64,000 nucleotides of DNA from Leptospira venezuelensis (GCF_002150035.1 NZ_NETS01000010.1:1054001-1118000), one strand, 5' to 3'. Shown: positions 26,748-36,621, numbered from the stretch's first letter. Numbers and translations: made by a program. Notes: generated by a model not told the origin, from the sequence alone.

Positions 26748-27152
26748 ATGAAAAAAAATCTTTTTTCCTTAGCGGTCTTATCCTTACTCATAGGCTGTCA
26801 ACCCCCTCTGCAGGAAAGAATCTTAGGTATATGGGAAAGAACTTCCGTTTGTACCGCAGATGGTCAGTGTAAAAATTCTGAGCCAGGCAAGGCTCCTAAA
26901 CTTTCTATTTTCAGACCTGGACTTGCGATCTATGAAAATCCCGAAGATCCAGAAAACCAACGCAGAATTGAATATGAGTTTTATGAAAAAGAAACCAAAT
27001 CCAGAGAGCCTGAACTTATATTTAGATTTTTGAACCTTGGCTTTGATATTCGTTATATCGTGAAAAAAGCGAATAAAGAAACTCTCGAATTATCTAATCC
27101 CGATCTGAACAATACCGAAATTTATAAAAAATTAGGTCCTGCTCCAGAATGA
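26748..27152 (+). CDS. Small lipoprotein
   Basis: 134 residues from the ATG at 26748 (a TTG 9 bases upstream is in frame). Lipobox LLIGC, Cys at about residue 17. The mature part LGIWERTSVCTADGQCKN... resembles lipocalin-like domains that open with GxW and end with a beta barrel strand (ETLELSNPDLNNTEIYKKL). The stop overlaps the next start (ATGA), coupling it to a TPR protein. Function unknown. Confidence 0.78.
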   Translation: MKKNLFSLAVLSLLIGCQPPLQERILGIWERTSVCTADGQCKNSEPGKAPKLSIFRPGLAIYENPEDPENQRRIEYEFYEKETKSREPELIFRFLNLGFDIRYIVKKANKETLELSNPDLNNTEIYKKLGPAPE

Positions 27153-28249
27153 TTATTAGTCGGAAGAAACTTTCTGCATTACTCCTAGGCTTTATACTTC
27201 TGTTAGGAGCCGGCCTAGGATCTAAGGAAACCGAAACTTCCGACGAAAACCAATCCATACTTGCCCCTTCTCCGGAAGGGGAATTACCTCTTCCCCCTCA
27301 ACCAACCGACCAAAGCGAAGTTTCTAGAAGAAAATATCAGATCTTGGCTTTGAATACTGAGACAATTAATCTATTAAGATCCAATGCAATAGCGCGTGCC
27401 CAAGCAAATATAGAACGTTTGAAAAAATTGGATCCTGATTGTTTGGAATATCATTATCTGAATGGTGCGTATTTGTATGTGATTGGAAGATATCCCCAAT
27501 CCAAAAAAGCACTTTTAAAAGCTGTGGAGATTAATCCAAGTCACGATCCATCCTATTATCTTCTTGGAATGATATTCGTAAGAAGAAGTAAATGGGAATC
27601 TTCAGTTCAATACTTCCAAAAAGCAGTGGAACTTGCGAATTATAATCCTTTTTACAGATTGAATATGGCTCTGGCTTATTTTGAAACAGGGCAATATTTA
27701 AAAGCAAAAGCTGAAGCGGAGAAGGGAATAGAACTAAAACCTAATTATAGAAATCTAAAGCTGATATTACTAAAAGTGAATTTTCTTTTAGGAAATAAAG
27801 CGGATGCTTTGGCTCAGTGTAAGGAATTTGCAAAAGAAGGTTTTGTTCATAGGGAATTCGCATATATCTACGCAAGACTCGCGATGGATATAGATAAAAA
27901 TTTTCGTAAGGCGATCAAACTTTATAATCAGTTCCCGGATCTTCCTTTTAACGAAAAAAGATTTTTGGCCCACGCTTACTTTCATACTTCGAATTACAGG
28001 GCTTCTGCAAATATTTATTCAATCATTTCAGGTTCTAAAATACTTACGGAAGAAGATAGAATTAACTATCTCAGATCTTTAGTATATATTAAGGATTACA
28101 GAAGATTAGAAACTTTTGTAGCTTCTTGGATGTTAGAAGAACCAGAAAAAAAACTAAAGATCCAAGAAGCTTTGGATACTGCGGAACTTCTTAGAGAGAA
28201 CGATCCGAAAGTGTATCATATGCTTCCTTCTCGTTCTCCGTATAACTGA
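27149..28249 (+). CDS. Exported TPR-repeat protein
   Basis: 366 residues with an N-terminal signal or anchor (LSALLLGFILLLGAGLG), then a Pro/acidic linker and TPRs: YHYLNGAYLYVIGRYPQSKKALLKAVEINPS, SYYLLGMIFVRRSKWESSVQYFQKAV, FYRLNMALAYFETGQYLKAKAEAEKG and further degenerate units. A scaffold role in the periplasm is likely. Translationally coupled to the preceding lipoprotein. Ends directly against the convergent DUF454 gene with no gap. Confidence 0.82.
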   Translation: MIISRKKLSALLLGFILLLGAGLGSKETETSDENQSILAPSPEGELPLPPQPTDQSEVSRRKYQILALNTETINLLRSNAIARAQANIERLKKLDPDCLEYHYLNGAYLYVIGRYPQSKKALLKAVEINPSHDPSYYLLGMIFVRRSKWESSVQYFQKAVELANYNPFYRLNMALAYFETGQYLKAKAEAEKGIELKPNYRNLKLILLKVNFLLGNKADALAQCKEFAKEGFVHREFAYIYARLAMDIDKNFRKAIKLYNQFPDLPFNEKRFLAHAYFHTSNYRASANIYSIISGSKILTEEDRINYLRSLVYIKDYRRLETFVASWMLEEPEKKLKIQEALDTAELLRENDPKVYHMLPSRSPYN

Positions 28250-28675
28250 TCATTCAGCCATTTCTTCCTTTTTTGTAGGGAAGCGAAGAATATAAAAGAT
28301 TACGCATGCACCTATTACTGCCATTCCGATGCGAACCGGTAATAGAGGAGCGAATACCGCACTCACTGTCATGGTAAGCACTATCGTAGAAACAGAGATA
28401 ATCTTTGCTTTAAGTGGGATCGCTTTGTGGATTCTCCAATCTCTAATAAAACTTCCGAAATATTTATTATTCATCAGCCAGTTATAGAACTTCTGAGAAG
28501 CCCTCGCATAACAAGCCGCGGTTAGAAGTAAGAATGGAGTAGTAGGAAGGACCGGGGTGAAGATCCCGATAATCCCCAAAATCAAAGATATGGTTCCTAT
28601 TATGATCAATAAATAACGAACGAATCCATATCTATGAAGTTTTACTTCGTGGCTATAATCCTTTTGTTCTGCCAA
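28250..28675 (-). CDS. DUF454 (YbaN-like) inner-membrane protein
   Basis: 141 residues with a TTG start preceded by AGAGGA 6 bases upstream. LGIIGIFTPVLPTTPFLLLTAACYARASQKFYNWLMNNKYFG is the DUF454 signature (G-x-x-LP-x-x-P-T-T-P-F-x-L), with hydrophobic helices on each side and VSTIVLTMTVSAVFA and VRIGMAVIGACVIFYIL toward the C-terminus. Function of the family is not known. Separated from the pnt genes by a terminator. Confidence 0.85.
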   Translation of the reverse strand: MAEQKDYSHEVKLHRYGFVRYLLIIIGTISLILGIIGIFTPVLPTTPFLLLTAACYARASQKFYNWLMNNKYFGSFIRDWRIHKAIPLKAKIISVSTIVLTMTVSAVFAPLLPVRIGMAVIGACVIFYILRFPTKKEEMAE

Positions 28676-28725
28676 TGGAATTCCTCTTGCTGAAGGTGTT
28701 TCGTTTTCAATTTGTGTTGAAAATA

Positions 28726-28751
28726 AAAAGGGAGGCTATCGCCTCCCTTTT
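28726..28751 (-). terminator. Intrinsic terminator after pntB
   Basis: Perfect 11-bp stem AAAAGGGAGGC/GCCTCCCTTTT (28726-28736 and 28741-28751) with a 4-base loop. On the minus strand the stem ends in UUUUU and is followed by AUUUUC. It lies 37 bases past the pntB stop and stops read-through into the DUF454 gene. Confidence 0.9.
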
Positions 28752-28788
28752 GCAAGAATCATTTCCTGAATTTCTCGGAAAATTCTTA

Positions 28789-30198
<1,410 letters not shown>

Positions 30199-30205
30199 TT
30201 ATGTA

Positions 30206-30487
30206 TTAATCCTTTTTCTTGAACATTCCCAACATACGGTGAGTTACTACGAACCCTCCAATTACGTTGACGGTTGCTGCAACGATCGCGATAAATCCTA
30301 ATACTTGAATAATCCAATGATTTGTAGTATGAAGAGTTAAGATCGCTCCGATGACTGTAATCCCCGAAATGGCGTTAGAGCCTGACATAAGAGGGGTATG
30401 TAATAAAGGAGGAATACGGTTGATGACCTCGATTCCTACGAACACTGCGATTAAAAATATCGTCAGGTAGCTTACGAACTGTTCCAT
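30206..30487 (-). CDS. pntAB: NAD(P) transhydrogenase subunit alpha, part 2 (membrane part)
   Basis: 93 residues, with three to four membrane helices, corresponding to the C-terminal membrane domain of PntA in organisms where alpha is split. PPLLHTPLMSGSNAISGITVIGAI is the conserved helix. The NAD-binding alpha part 1 is not next to it: queC follows 64 bases upstream, so the part must be encoded elsewhere or was lost. Confidence 0.93.
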   Translation of the reverse strand: MEQFVSYLTIFLIAVFVGIEVINRIPPLLHTPLMSGSNAISGITVIGAILTLHTTNHWIIQVLGFIAIVAATVNVIGGFVVTHRMLGMFKKKD

Positions 30488-30551
30488 ATTAGCTTCCTAT
30501 GGACGGCGGCAGGGATAAATCCTCAAAACCGATGCCTTAAAATCTGTTCGT

Positions 30552-31259
30552 TCACTTTTCCGGGACGCCTGCTTCCTGAAAACCCTTTTTTCGAAGCAAG
30601 CAGGAGTCGCATTTTCCACAGGGTTTGCCTCCGACGGGATCATAGCAAGAATGAGTCATAGAGAACGGGACACCTAGTTTAGAACCCAATAACACGATCT
30701 CTTTTTTATCTAAGAACTGCAAAGGTGTGCAGATCTCAAGAGGATGACCTTCCGATCCTGTTTTGGTCCCAATGTGGATCGCGTCTGAATATGCTTTTAT
30801 AAATTCAGGTCTACAATCCGGATAACCTGAATAATCCAAAGCATTCACACCAATATAGAGTCTTTGGGCTCCGATACCTTCTGCCAAAGAAACTCCGAAA
30901 GATAAAAACAAAATATTCCTACCAGGAACATAAGTGTTTGGGATCTCAGAATGACCTAAAGAATTTTTAGGCACCTTGATCTTCTTTTCGGTAAGAGAAG
31001 AACCTTGGAAAAATTCAGGATTCAATTTTTGGATTAGATGAGGAACTTCTAAAAGTTTTGTGATCTTTTTGGCAGATTTGAGTTCTTGTTTGTGTTTTTG
31101 ATTATAATCGAATGAAAGAGCAATGGGAGAATAACCGTCTTGAATGGCTTGGTACAAACAAGTGGTTGAATCCAATCCACCTGAGAAAAGAACTACTGCT
31201 TTTGGATTTTTTGAATGAGATTTCGTTCGAACACCGTTCGACTTAGAAGAAGGACTCAT
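30552..31259 (-). CDS. queC: 7-cyano-7-deazaguanine synthase QueC
   Basis: 235 residues. ATP-dependent conversion of CDG to preQ0 in queuosine synthesis. SGGLDSTTCLYQA is the PP-loop ATP site, YVPGRNILFLS and ALDYSGYPDCRPEF are conserved, and CYDPVGGKPCGKCDSC holds the zinc-binding cysteines. Starts 3 bases after the queD stop, so the two form an operon. Confidence 0.95.
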   Translation of the reverse strand: MSPSSKSNGVRTKSHSKNPKAVVLFSGGLDSTTCLYQAIQDGYSPIALSFDYNQKHKQELKSAKKITKLLEVPHLIQKLNPEFFQGSSLTEKKIKVPKNSLGHSEIPNTYVPGRNILFLSFGVSLAEGIGAQRLYIGVNALDYSGYPDCRPEFIKAYSDAIHIGTKTGSEGHPLEICTPLQFLDKKEIVLLGSKLGVPFSMTHSCYDPVGGKPCGKCDSCLLRKKGFQEAGVPEK

Positions 31260-31262
31260 TTT

Positions 31263-31640
31263 TTATTTCTCAGAAGGTCCGTTATAAACGCATGCGCTAG
31301 TGCAGGTTTCGTTTAAAGTGATCTTGTATAAAAGAGAAAGTTGAGGTTTTAGTTTTTTCCACAACCAGATGCTGATATTCTCACTGGTTGGATTTTCCAG
31401 ACCTTCTATTTCGTTCAAAAGATAATGATCTAGATAGTTTTCGAGTAAAGGTTTCACAACCTTACTTACTTCGGCGAAGTCCATCAACCAACCTGTTTTT
31501 TCGTCCACCTTACCTTTCAGATGTAATTTGAAACGAAAGCTATGCCCATGCATCCTTCTGCACTTATGACCTTCCGGAACATTCGGTAAGAAGTGAGCGG
31601 CATCGAAACGAAATTCTTTGGTAAGTTCTATTTCTTCCAT
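31263..31640 (-). CDS. queD: 6-carboxy-5,6,7,8-tetrahydropterin synthase QueD
   Basis: 125 residues, the normal QueD length. Acts one step earlier in the preQ0 pathway than QueC. Zinc ligands H16 (FDAAHFLP), H31 and H33 (RRMHGHSF) are present, as are catalytic C27, the DH pair in NYLDHYLLNE and the pterin-binding Glu in LNETCTSA. First gene of queD-queC. Confidence 0.95.
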   Translation of the reverse strand: MEEIELTKEFRFDAAHFLPNVPEGHKCRRMHGHSFRFKLHLKGKVDEKTGWLMDFAEVSKVVKPLLENYLDHYLLNEIEGLENPTSENISIWLWKKLKPQLSLLYKITLNETCTSACVYNGPSEK

Positions 31641-31755
31641 TTAGATGTTGGACGAATGGTTGATTCTGAAAAATGAAAGCCCGGTTTCGGAGTACCGATC
31701 CGGAAATACACGGACCGACTTTATTAAGTCGGTCTTAAGAAAGATCAGTAGCGGA

Positions 31756-31905
31756 TTACTTTTTAACCAGTTCTTTCAGGATTTCCTGTTTTTTCTGGTC
31801 CTTCTGAAATTCGTTTAATACCAGCCACTCACGTTTGATTTGTTTCTCGTTAATACCTTTTGCTTCCGCGTATTTTTTGAGAAGTTTAGCTGTTTTTTGG
31901 TTCAT
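31756..31905 (-). CDS. Conserved-looking 49-residue basic/acidic helical protein
   Basis: A short reading frame running ATG (31905) to TAA (31756): MNQKTAKLLKKYAEAKGINE, then ...LNEFQKDQKKQEILKELVKK. It is rich in Lys/Glu/Gln and predicted as two amphipathic helices. It lies alone between queD and the CDF gene. No Shine-Dalgarno is obvious; 'tttggttggt' precedes the start. The coding case rests on its clean helix-like composition and position; it is plausible but unconfirmed. Confidence 0.5.
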   Translation of the reverse strand: MNQKTAKLLKKYAEAKGINEKQIKREWLVLNEFQKDQKKQEILKELVKK

Positions 31906-32028
31906 ACCAACCAAAATCCGGGTCGTTTCCCCACTGTCAAGTATAGAAGGTCCGTTACTGCGGGGAAGGGCTGACTCGTGAGGGTAATGCGGTTTTAAGC
32001 GGCGGATTATGTCTCTTTAAGATATCGC

Positions 32029-32058
32029 ACTAAGTTGTAGGAGCTCCTACAGCTTAGT
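32029..32058. repeat. 30-bp inverted repeat with core TGTAGGAGCTCCTACA
   Basis: ACTAAG-T-TGTAGGAG and CTCCTACA-G-CTTAGT are perfect inverted arms with a single T/G mismatch. The repeat begins 2 bases beyond the CDF gene stop (minus strand). A related palindrome, with core TGTTGGAG.TCCAACA, lies at 33720-33743. A hairpin in RNA is strong; no U-run follows, so it is either a terminator-like or a repeated palindromic element. Confidence 0.75.
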
Positions 32059-32060
32059 CA

Positions 32061-32999
32061 TCAACATTCTTGGTAAGGGCATTCGGTGCCTGCGGGTTCA
32101 ACTTCCACAGTTGCATGAGGGATATGGAATTCTTTAGTAATATTGCGGATCTTTTCTTTTAACTTCTGAGCTTGCGCGATAGAAGTTTCCTGAACACCAA
32201 CATGAAGAGTAAGAACATGATAATCTCCATCCATGGACCAAAGATGAAGATCATGTACGGAGCGGACACCTTTCAATTTCAAGATACGGCTTTCTAATTC
32301 TTTTGTATCGATCCCTTCCGGAGAAGATTGAAGATGTAAAAGAAGTATCTTTCGTAAATTACGGAAGGATTGGATCCCGACCCAAAGTGAGATCGCGATA
32401 GATAACAGAGGATCTACCCAAGACCATCCGAATAAGATCAAAGCAATACTTCCGAAGAATACTGCAACCCATCCGAGTACATCTTCCAGAAGATGAAGAA
32501 ATGCAGTCTTTGCATTTAGTCCGGAACTATTCTTTAATTTGAATAATGCCGCTCCGTTAACGATCACACCTAAAATTGAAAGACCTAACATTCCCCAACC
32601 ATTCGGAGAACCTGGCTCGTTCAATTTAGTAATAGCAAAGAATAAGATCCCGAAAGATCCTAAAAATAGAACAAAAGAATTTACTAATGCAGCAGAAAGA
32701 CTGAGTCTCCTGTACCCGAATGTGAAGGTTTGGTTCCTTGGTTTTGCAGCGATCTTTTGAAAGATCCAAGCAAGAGCTAAGAAGCCGCTGTCTCCCAGAT
32801 CATGAAGAGAATCGGAAAGGATTGCCAAACTTTCAAAAAAATATCCACCTACAAATTCTATTCCCGCAAATCCAAAGTTTAATAAAAATGCGAATAAAAA
32901 AGCCCTGGAGTTTTCCGGCATTGAAGATGCATGAGGATCTCCCGAATGGGAATGAGAGTGTCCATGATGATCATCGTGAGAATGATGATGCCCTTGCAT
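32061..32999 (-). CDS. Cation diffusion facilitator metal exporter
   Basis: 312 residues of the CDF/SLC30 family (Zn/Co/Cd-type exporter) in the inner membrane. Residues 3-25 are His/Asp-rich (HHHSHDDHHGHSHSHSGD), a metal-binding tail. Six membrane helices follow; SLAILSDSLHDLGD in helix 2 and HLLEDVLGW in helix 5 carry the metal-site HxxxD. The C-terminal cytoplasmic domain has VRSVHDLHLWSMDGDY and HATVEVEP. The acid-His pair in helices 2 and 5 fits Zn(II). Confidence 0.92.
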   Translation of the reverse strand: MQGHHHSHDDHHGHSHSHSGDPHASSMPENSRAFLFAFLLNFGFAGIEFVGGYFFESLAILSDSLHDLGDSGFLALAWIFQKIAAKPRNQTFTFGYRRLSLSAALVNSFVLFLGSFGILFFAITKLNEPGSPNGWGMLGLSILGVIVNGAALFKLKNSSGLNAKTAFLHLLEDVLGWVAVFFGSIALILFGWSWVDPLLSIAISLWVGIQSFRNLRKILLLHLQSSPEGIDTKELESRILKLKGVRSVHDLHLWSMDGDYHVLTLHVGVQETSIAQAQKLKEKIRNITKEFHIPHATVEVEPAGTECPYQEC

Positions 33000-33093
33000 G
33001 AATCTAAAATAATGAAAGTATCAAAATTCTTCCAGTACCTTTTTTAGAAATTGGTTGCAGGATAACGGGTTCTCTTTATCGATAAGAGCTGGT

Positions 33094-33705
33094 ATGAGTG
33101 AATCTTCAAAAGAACAAGAGCTTGAGATCATTGCAAAAGAAGTGGCGCCTTGCGTTCGATGCAAATTGAGTTCGACTCGGACCCAAACTGTTTTTGGAGA
33201 AGGGAATCCAAATGCAGATATTATGTTCATAGGAGAAGGTCCAGGCAAACAAGAGGACCTGACCGGCAGGCCATTTGTAGGAAAAGCAGGAGAATTATTA
33301 ACTAGAATTATAGAAAGGGGGATGGGAGTTTCCAGAGACAGTGTTTATATCGCGAACGTAACTAAATGTAGACCCACCGTAGATCTAAAATTCGAAAAAG
33401 ACAGACCTCCTGAGGATGACGAAGTAATCGCATGTTCCCCTTTTTTACTCAGGCAAATTTCCGTCATACAACCAAAGGTGATCATTACTTTAGGAAACCC
33501 TTCTACTAGATTCATTTTGAGAACGAAAGAAGGGATTACAAAACTCAGAGGGCATTGGGCAGATTTTCACGGGATCCCTGTTATGCCTACTTATCATCCA
33601 AGTTATGTAATTCGCAACGGTGGCGAGAATAGTCCTTTAAAAAGAGATGTTTGGGAAGATATAAAAAAGGTCTTGGACAGATTGGACTGGAAACGTCCTG
33701 GATGA
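33094..33705 (+). CDS. Uracil-DNA glycosylase, family 4-type ([4Fe-4S])
   Basis: 203 residues from the ATG at 33094; a TTG 39 bases upstream would add unrelated residues. Base-excision repair of uracil. GEGPGKQEDLTGRPFVGKAG is the uracil/active-site motif, with NVTKCRP next; MPTYHPSYV is the catalytic His motif. Cysteines in CVRCKLSSTRT, TKCRP and ACSPF are placed for an Fe-S cluster, so this is family 4 or 5 rather than Ung. Divergent from the CDF gene. Confidence 0.9.
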   Translation: MSESSKEQELEIIAKEVAPCVRCKLSSTRTQTVFGEGNPNADIMFIGEGPGKQEDLTGRPFVGKAGELLTRIIERGMGVSRDSVYIANVTKCRPTVDLKFEKDRPPEDDEVIACSPFLLRQISVIQPKVIITLGNPSTRFILRTKEGITKLRGHWADFHGIPVMPTYHPSYVIRNGGENSPLKRDVWEDIKKVLDRLDWKRPG

Positions 33706-33719
33706 AATTTGCTTTTTAC

Positions 33720-33743
33720 GCGATGTTGGAGTTCCAACATCGC
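33720..33743. terminator. Bidirectional stem-loop between convergent genes
   Basis: GCGATGTTGGA and TCCAACATCGC form a perfect 11-bp palindrome with a 2-base centre, 15 bases after the uracil-DNA glycosylase stop and 22 bases before the hydrolase stop on the other strand. The core TGTTGGAGTTCCAACA is related to the palindrome at 32029-32058, which suggests a repeated element used as terminator. Confidence 0.7.
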
Positions 33744-33765
33744 ATTTCAAAATGTGAGTAATGTA

Positions 33766-34692
33766 TTACTCTCCCTTCTTCTTAGCTAACCAATCTGCGA
33801 TCTTTTGATAGATATCAGAAGGAGCAGACTCATGTGCGAATAAGGAAAGATGATCATAATCTATTTTTCCACCGTTATCACGTCCTGCTTCCAAGAACTG
33901 AGTGAATCCTTTTTTTCTGCGATAAACTGGATGGATAGATTCTGAAGTAGCAATATTATCTAACTTACCAGCGACAAATAAAGTTGGGAAATCCATTAAC
34001 TCAAAGTCCGCCCAAACTTTTGGATTTTCCTCTAATGAAGGAAGATAATTCCATAATGTTTGATAAAGATATAATGTTGTAGGATTGTCTTCGTCCAAAG
34101 AAATAAATCTGGAACAGAAACTATCTTTGTTTTTACAAGAATTGGAAAGGTCAGTTCCGAAACGTTTTTCTTTTTTCATATCGTCTATGAAACTATCATT
34201 ATATTTATAATCCATCCCCGTTCCCAAAAAGAAAACCTTAGAAATTGCAGGATCTTTTTTGGATCGGATAAAATGAAGGATCGCTTGGCCTCCGACTGAG
34301 ACCCCACCTAAAATATAATCTTTACGATTGCTTAGTCCTTGTACTTGAGAGACTGCCTGAGGTATGAGCTTTTCTCCCACTTCTTTCAGATCTAATCCAG
34401 GATATACTTCGAAATGTAAAAGGAAAACGGAGAATCCATTTCCGCTCAGAACTCCGATAAGTCCGTTGTAATCTCCAAGATACAAAGACTTTTTATTCAC
34501 AAGGATCGGATCCAAAAGTAGAATAGGAGGATATTCGGAACTATGTTTTAAAAAGTTCGTGAGATATACATTAGACGCTATATTTGCGGTTTGATTCTTG
34601 AAGGCTTCTTCCGTGATCACTGCATAACGAGTGCAGGAAAAAAACAGAAAAATGGAAAATAAGAAAAATATAATTTTATTTTTGAATTTCAT
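33766..34692 (-). CDS. Lipoprotein alpha/beta hydrolase
   Basis: 308 residues. Lipobox FFSC, Cys at about residue 20. The GVSVGG (GxSxG) motif supplies a candidate nucleophile Ser; LFVAGKLDNIAT and YDHLSLFAHESAP supply the Asp- and His-side motifs of an alpha/beta hydrolase triad. Similar to PHA-synthase/lipase-like lipoproteins. The downstream partner of another lipoprotein hydrolase 14 bases upstream. Substrate unknown; possibly outer-membrane lipid metabolism. Confidence 0.78.
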   Translation of the reverse strand: MKFKNKIIFFLFSIFLFFSCTRYAVITEEAFKNQTANIASNVYLTNFLKHSSEYPPILLLDPILVNKKSLYLGDYNGLIGVLSGNGFSVFLLHFEVYPGLDLKEVGEKLIPQAVSQVQGLSNRKDYILGGVSVGGQAILHFIRSKKDPAISKVFFLGTGMDYKYNDSFIDDMKKEKRFGTDLSNSCKNKDSFCSRFISLDEDNPTTLYLYQTLWNYLPSLEENPKVWADFELMDFPTLFVAGKLDNIATSESIHPVYRRKKGFTQFLEAGRDNGGKIDYDHLSLFAHESAPSDIYQKIADWLAKKKGE

Positions 34693-34706
34693 TTTATGAT
34701 CCAGAA

Positions 34707-35771
34707 TTAATTTCTTTTGTTCAACCAGTGGATGATAGTCGGAAATACTTCATCATCCGCCTTCTTTCCAACTACTAGGTCAGTATGGCCATAGTCTTCT
34801 GAAAAACCTTTCCCTTTCGAAAGTACGAATAAGGTTTTATCTGCAGAGCCTAATTGGTCGTAAACATATCTGAGAGAATATGTGAATCCTAGTTTGTCCC
34901 TTCTGCCCGCGACTAACAGCACAGGGATCTTAATATTTCCGAAAGCTTGTGAATAAATGAGTTTGCCGTCTTCTGAACGGAAATGCCCTGTTTCTACGAT
35001 CTTATCCATCTGTCTTGCTTCTCTTTTAGAAACAGTGGCGATGGAGTCGGTAAAGATACCGGAAACAATTTTAGGATCTATATTTGTTTGGTGCCAAAAT
35101 ACTTCTTCGAAACTTCTTTTCGGAAAAATGGGGAGTCCTGTTCCTCCTCTGACCTGGGACCAAGTTTCAGTCGGAACTGCAGGCCACAGATTTAAAGCCC
35201 AAGTAAAACTAGACCATAATTTTAAAGCGTCTGATGGAGGATCCATGATCGCAGGAGAGCCGATCGCAACAAAGTTAGCCACTCGATTCTCTCCTAAACT
35301 TCCGAGTCTTGCGTATTGGAGCATACCTCCCATACTATGACCGATCCAGTTTACTTTTTCTTTGCCTGTAGCTTTGAGAACATATTGGATAGCAGCATCT
35401 GCATCTTGTTTTATATAATCATCGATGGAATAATCAAAAGTTTTATCTCCCCAGAATAAGGAAGGAGACCCGGCTTCTTGTTTTCCTCGTAACTCTAAAA
35501 GCCAAACATCATATCCTTCTTTTTGAAGATTAGCCACTATGGATGACTTTTCATTGATCTTAAGATAGATACGATTCGCTATGAATCCGTGACAAAGTAT
35601 CACAGGATATTTTTTATTAGTGGTTCCTTGCAGAGGAGGAAAATGTTCGAGAGTGATGTCCCAACCATCTGAGGTTTTCGGATGAAGGATCTCTCCTTTT
35701 AACGCGATATTCGCGGAACAAGAAACGATTAGCGGTACGCATACGAAGAATGCGGAAAGAAAACGAAGCAT
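34707..35771 (-). CDS. Lipoprotein alpha/beta hydrolase (lipase-like)
   Basis: 354 residues. Lipobox LIVSC, Cys at about residue 18. VILCHGFIANRIY is the oxyanion region, WIGHSMGGMLQY the GxSxG nucleophile elbow (Ser in GHSMGG), LLVAGRRDKLGF the Asp motif and YGHTDLVVGKKA the His motif, so a complete lipase/esterase triad is seen. The downstream hydrolase (14 bases away) is a probable partner. The N-terminal 23 residues are hydrophobic as expected for a lipoprotein signal. Confidence 0.85.
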   Translation of the reverse strand: MLRFLSAFFVCVPLIVSCSANIALKGEILHPKTSDGWDITLEHFPPLQGTTNKKYPVILCHGFIANRIYLKINEKSSIVANLQKEGYDVWLLELRGKQEAGSPSLFWGDKTFDYSIDDYIKQDADAAIQYVLKATGKEKVNWIGHSMGGMLQYARLGSLGENRVANFVAIGSPAIMDPPSDALKLWSSFTWALNLWPAVPTETWSQVRGGTGLPIFPKRSFEEVFWHQTNIDPKIVSGIFTDSIATVSKREARQMDKIVETGHFRSEDGKLIYSQAFGNIKIPVLLVAGRRDKLGFTYSLRYVYDQLGSADKTLFVLSKGKGFSEDYGHTDLVVGKKADDEVFPTIIHWLNKRN

Positions 35772-35849
35772 ACCCGCGATCCTCCTCCTTGCCGAAATGG
35801 AATCAAGGAAAATTCAAAACTAAATTTCAAGTAAAGAACAATGTTCGTA

Positions 35850-36554
35850 CTAACCGATGTGTAGAAAATTTAGAAAGGAGTCCACCGACTTCTTTATAGT
35901 AGGAAAGAATCGGATCTTATGCAGTAGAGGATTCCACCAACCTGTGGTGATACAAAAATACGTATCATATGGAGCAGTATGATGTATTTTATGATGCTCG
36001 GGAGAAAGTATCCAACGCTTTTTTTGCATGTATTTGATAAGTTTATTTGGCTCGTCTTGGTGGGCCCATTTATGGATCTGATTGGTAAAAAAGATCCCGA
36101 CCAGAACGAGTATCCAGAATGTTCTCGCCCAAGGAAAAATCCCATCCTCTATAGAAGCAAAAAAACAATACAAAAGAATGGGAAGAGACACTAGACAATT
36201 ATTTCCGTTAGTCTCCACAAAATCATGTCGAGTGATCCCTTTTGGGTCTACATGATGATCTCTAAAAGGAAAAATAAAAGCAGGTCCAATATAAGGAGTG
36301 AATTCGTTCCCGAAACTATCTCCCAAAAAATGAACAAAGCCGGAAAGAAAGTCTGCGGTAATATAAGCTAAGAATAAGAGAGCTACAAGTTCGGCTAAGA
36401 AAATCCATGGAGAATCCTTTAAGACCGACAAGGATAATATTCCGAACTCATACAGACATAGTCCGGCAAAAACTAAGAATAAAAGTATACTTAGAACTTC
36501 CACTAACCTGTGGATTTTAAAAGGAGAAGGGAATAAAATTTTCAGGAAGTTCAT
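35850..36554 (-). CDS. CarF/TMEM189-type plasmanyl lipid desaturase-like protein
   Basis: 234 residues from the second in-frame ATG (36554; an ATG 9 bases upstream is also possible). Four hydrophobic helices and a set of conserved His motifs (FVHFLGDS, RDHHVDP, HKWAHQ, EHHKIHHTAPYDTYFC) match the histidine-rich membrane desaturase domain that in animals and in Myxococcus CarF makes plasmalogens (vinyl-ether lipids). Family-based assignment; plasmalogen production here is inference. Divergent from the histidine kinase gene. Confidence 0.8.
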   Translation of the reverse strand: MNFLKILFPSPFKIHRLVEVLSILLFLVFAGLCLYEFGILSLSVLKDSPWIFLAELVALLFLAYITADFLSGFVHFLGDSFGNEFTPYIGPAFIFPFRDHHVDPKGITRHDFVETNGNNCLVSLPILLYCFFASIEDGIFPWARTFWILVLVGIFFTNQIHKWAHQDEPNKLIKYMQKKRWILSPEHHKIHHTAPYDTYFCITTGWWNPLLHKIRFFPTIKKSVDSFLNFLHIG

Positions 36555-36607
36555 GGTTCTCATTTATAGCCTAGGTCCCGATTTGCAAAATTTTTTTACC
36601 TGATCTC

Positions 36608-36621
36608 TTTGCCTAGGCAAA
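36608..36621. promoter_or_regulatory. Perfect 14-bp palindrome between divergent genes
   Basis: TTTGCCTAGGCAAA is a perfect palindrome 54 bases upstream of the desaturase ATG (minus) and about 150 bases upstream of the histidine kinase gene. Position and symmetry fit an operator for a dimeric regulator. No regulator is known. Confidence 0.4.
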
